64,000 nt of DNA from the NCBI GenBank assembly GCA_028599075.1, contig JAQRMW010000041.1:29732-93731 (forward strand), written 5' to 3'. Position 1 is the stretch's first letter; each line of letters opens with the position of its first letter. Below, piece by piece: positions 62,797 to 64,000 of the stretch. Source of the stretch: Urechidicola sp. Lineage in GTDB: Bacteria > Bacteroidota > Bacteroidia > Flavobacteriales > Flavobacteriaceae. The translations under genes and the position numbers were made by a program. The notes under the pieces were generated by a model. That model was not told where the DNA came from and made no database searches. It worked only from the letters and a program-made list of their open reading frames with translations.

Positions 62797-62925
62797 CAAT
62801 TAATGCTTAAATAATAGTGATGTTTCAAAATTACATAAATATTAAAACGTGGTCAAGTTTTGTTTATAAATTTAAGAGAGAATTGGGAATTGCAATTTTC
62901 TTGCAGAATCCAAAATGCTTTTTTT

Positions 62926-62960
62926 TGCCAAAAGCCTAGAGCCAAAAGCCTAGAGCCTAG
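62926..62960. repeat. Heptad array spanning the ribH stop codon
   Basis: Five contiguous 7-bp units on the minus strand: CTAGGCT, CTAGGCT, TTTGGCT, CTAGGCT, TTTGGCA. The last two ribH codons (Arg-Leu) and the TAG stop (62950-62952) lie within the first two units, so the array has set the C-terminus of the protein. Confidence 0.9.
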
Positions 62961-63420
62961 TCATTTTAATAGCTGTTACTGCAGACTCTACACCTTTATT
63001 GCCAAGTTTACCACCAGAGCGATCTACAGATTGCTGCATGGTATTGTCGGTTAAAACACAATATATTGTAGGAACATCATATTTAATATTCAAATCTTTA
63101 ATACCTTGAGTTACACCTTTGCAAACAAAATCAAAGTGTTTTGTTTCACCTTGAATAACACAGCCTATTGCAATTACAGCGTCAATATTTTGTGTGCCTA
63201 ACATTTTTTTGCAGCCAAAAATCAATTCAAAACTTCCAGGAACATTGTAGCGAATTATATTTTCTGATAAAGCGCCACAGTCTATTAAAGTGTCAAAAGC
63301 ACCTTTGTATAAACCTTCGGTTATAGTTTCATTCCATTCAGAAACAACAATCCCAAATCGAAGATCTTTCGCATTTGGGATAGTCGTTTTATCGTAATAT
63401 GATAAATTGGTTGTAGCCAT
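62950..63420 (-). CDS. ribH: 6,7-dimethyl-8-ribityllumazine synthase
   Basis: 156 residues, full length. Condenses 5-amino-6-ribitylaminouracil with dihydroxybutanone phosphate in riboflavin synthesis, as a 60-mer or pentamer. Motifs: RFGIVVSEWNETITEGLYKGAFDTL (substrate loop with Trp), NVPGSFELIFGCKKM, VIAIGCVIQGETKHFDFVCKGVTQGI with the catalytic His, and VLTDNTMQQSVDRSGGKLGNKGVESAVTAIKM. The end (TRL) is encoded by a heptad array. No FMN riboswitch is visible upstream. Confidence 0.96.
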   Translation of the reverse strand: MATTNLSYYDKTTIPNAKDLRFGIVVSEWNETITEGLYKGAFDTLIDCGALSENIIRYNVPGSFELIFGCKKMLGTQNIDAVIAIGCVIQGETKHFDFVCKGVTQGIKDLNIKYDVPTIYCVLTDNTMQQSVDRSGGKLGNKGVESAVTAIKMTRL

Positions 63421-63436
63421 AAAAAAGTATTTTAGA

Positions 63437-63462
63437 TTGATGGATTTTTAAAAATCCATCAA
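63437..63462. terminator. Perfect 26-bp palindrome between the TPR gene and ribH
   Basis: TTGATGGATTTTT and AAAAATCCATCAA form a fully complementary pair with no loop bases; in RNA it would fold with a small loop and could end the TPR transcript. There is no long T run after it on the minus strand. Confidence 0.6.
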
Positions 63463-63472
63463 CAAAAAAATA

Positions 63473-64000
63473 TTACTCAGCGTATTTTGCTTTGCTGATA
63501 TAGATATCTATGTTTTTAGCTTCTTCAGAATTTGGATACAATTTCTGAATTTTTTCAAACATTCCTAATGCTTTATCAGATTTCCCTAACTCTAAAGCAG
63601 TATTTCCTGCTTTGAATAAAAATAGCGGAGTTGTAAAATCATTTGCTCTTAAATTAGCAGCTTGCTCATAATAATCTAGAGCTTCTTCTTGTTGATTTAA
63701 ATCAGCAAACGCATCACCAATAGCTCCTTTTGCAATTGGGCCTAAAGCTTCATCATCAGAAGAAAACTTTTCTAAATAGCTAATAGCCTCCGTATAATTT
63801 TTCATTTTTAAATAAGAGATACCAGCGTAATAATTAGCCATATTTCCAGCATCTGTACCAGAATATTGCTCAGCGATATCAATAAAACCAAATTTACCAT
63901 CAGTTCCATCTAATCCTAATAAATAAATTGAATCTGCTGCTACACTTGTAGCAGAAGCTTGTTGAAAATGCTTTTTTGGAAAAGCCAATTCGTCAGCTGC
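63473..64000 (-). CDS. TPR-domain protein, 5' end cut by window edge
   Basis: The frame is open through the last base of the window (AADELAFPKKHFQQASATS...), so the N-terminus, which in homologues carries a transmembrane helix, is outside; 175 residues are seen. At least three tetratricopeptide repeats: MANYYAGISYLKMKNYTEAISYLEKF, GAIGDAFADLNQQEEALDYYEQAANL, KAGNTALELGKSDKALGMFEKIQKLYP. The layout resembles YfgM-like membrane-anchored TPR proteins. It lies 52 nt upstream of ribH. Confidence 0.82.
   Translation of the reverse strand, partial: AADELAFPKKHFQQASATSVAADSIYLLGLDGTDGKFGFIDIAEQYSGTDAGNMANYYAGISYLKMKNYTEAISYLEKFSSDDEALGPIAKGAIGDAFADLNQQEEALDYYEQAANLRANDFTTPLFLFKAGNTALELGKSDKALGMFEKIQKLYPNSEEAKNIDIYISKAKYAE

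Noticed and set aside
63421..63472. FMN riboswitch upstream of ribH
   Set aside because: Only 52 bp separate ribH from the TPR gene, and they hold a simple perfect palindrome without the multi-helix RFN pattern.

Overview
The window is chromosomal DNA of low G+C from a marine-type member of the Bacteroidota, most probably Flavobacteriaceae. The support is a type IX secretion (T9SS) adhesin with a gliding-type C-terminal domain next to a PorP/SprF partner, a T9SS type A subtilase, SusC/RagA-style TonB receptors with carboxypeptidase-like N-termini, lipoproteins, and Bacteroidota -7 promoter boxes (TAnnTTTG) upstream of several genes. I see no rRNA, tRNA, CRISPR array, transposase, integrase or phage gene. 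The gene set is mostly housekeeping and densely packed.

Layout. 1-5.4 kb: the end of a family 2 glycosyltransferase, a small membrane protein, murB, an aminotransferase, a two-lobed aspartic-protease/PDZ protein and a DUF1573 protein. 5.5-8.2 kb: valS. 8.3-11.7 kb: a small lipoprotein, then a minus-strand run of SUI1, nucleoside phosphorylase, a cytoplasmic solute-binding-like protein and a sulfotransferase. 11.8-15.3 kb: rlmD, DUF6452, DUF6048 and a 2OG-Fe(II) oxygenase. 15.7-25.6 kb: rocD, a DinB-like protein, msrB, a UMF1 transporter with an L-2-hydroxyglutarate oxidase, DUF6134, DUF4421, a HAD phosphatase, two acetyltransferases and a TPR lipoprotein. 25.6-32 kb: two paralogous metal-type TonB receptors with a Cys/His-rich small protein, TerC and a lipoprotein. 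32-35.9 kb: an interrupted GIY-YIG gene, purB, a HEAT-like protein and a YwqK/MORN-like protein. 36-45.2 kb: mnmA, a T9SS subtilase, a nitronate monooxygenase, a porin-like protein, TauE/SafE, a lytic transglycosylase, a hydrolase, mtaB, an acetyltransferase and an ABM monooxygenase. 45.4-52.4 kb: yidC, pyrG, then an ECF sigma factor with an anti-sigma-like protein, DUF4097 and DUF2807. 52.6-64 kb: PorP/SprF and its large adhesin, an EEP-family nuclease, two rhomboids, mutL, a small membrane protein, ribH and a truncated TPR protein.

The most unusual content is in the repeats. (1) At least nine arrays have a strict 7-bp period although the unit sequence differs completely from array to array. 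Six of them begin at, or contain, the stop codon of the neighbouring gene, one is translated inside murB, and one overlaps the predicted -33 element of purB. (2) There are several families of two-armed palindromic elements. In one copy a small GIY-YIG nuclease gene, carrying one nonsense codon, lies exactly between the two arms, while the other copies are empty. This suggests an endonuclease-associated, REP/MITE-like mobile palindrome. (3) A palindromic-type repeat is translated in frame inside valS. Coordinates and motifs come from reading the sequence. Family names come from recognising motifs and were not checked against a database.
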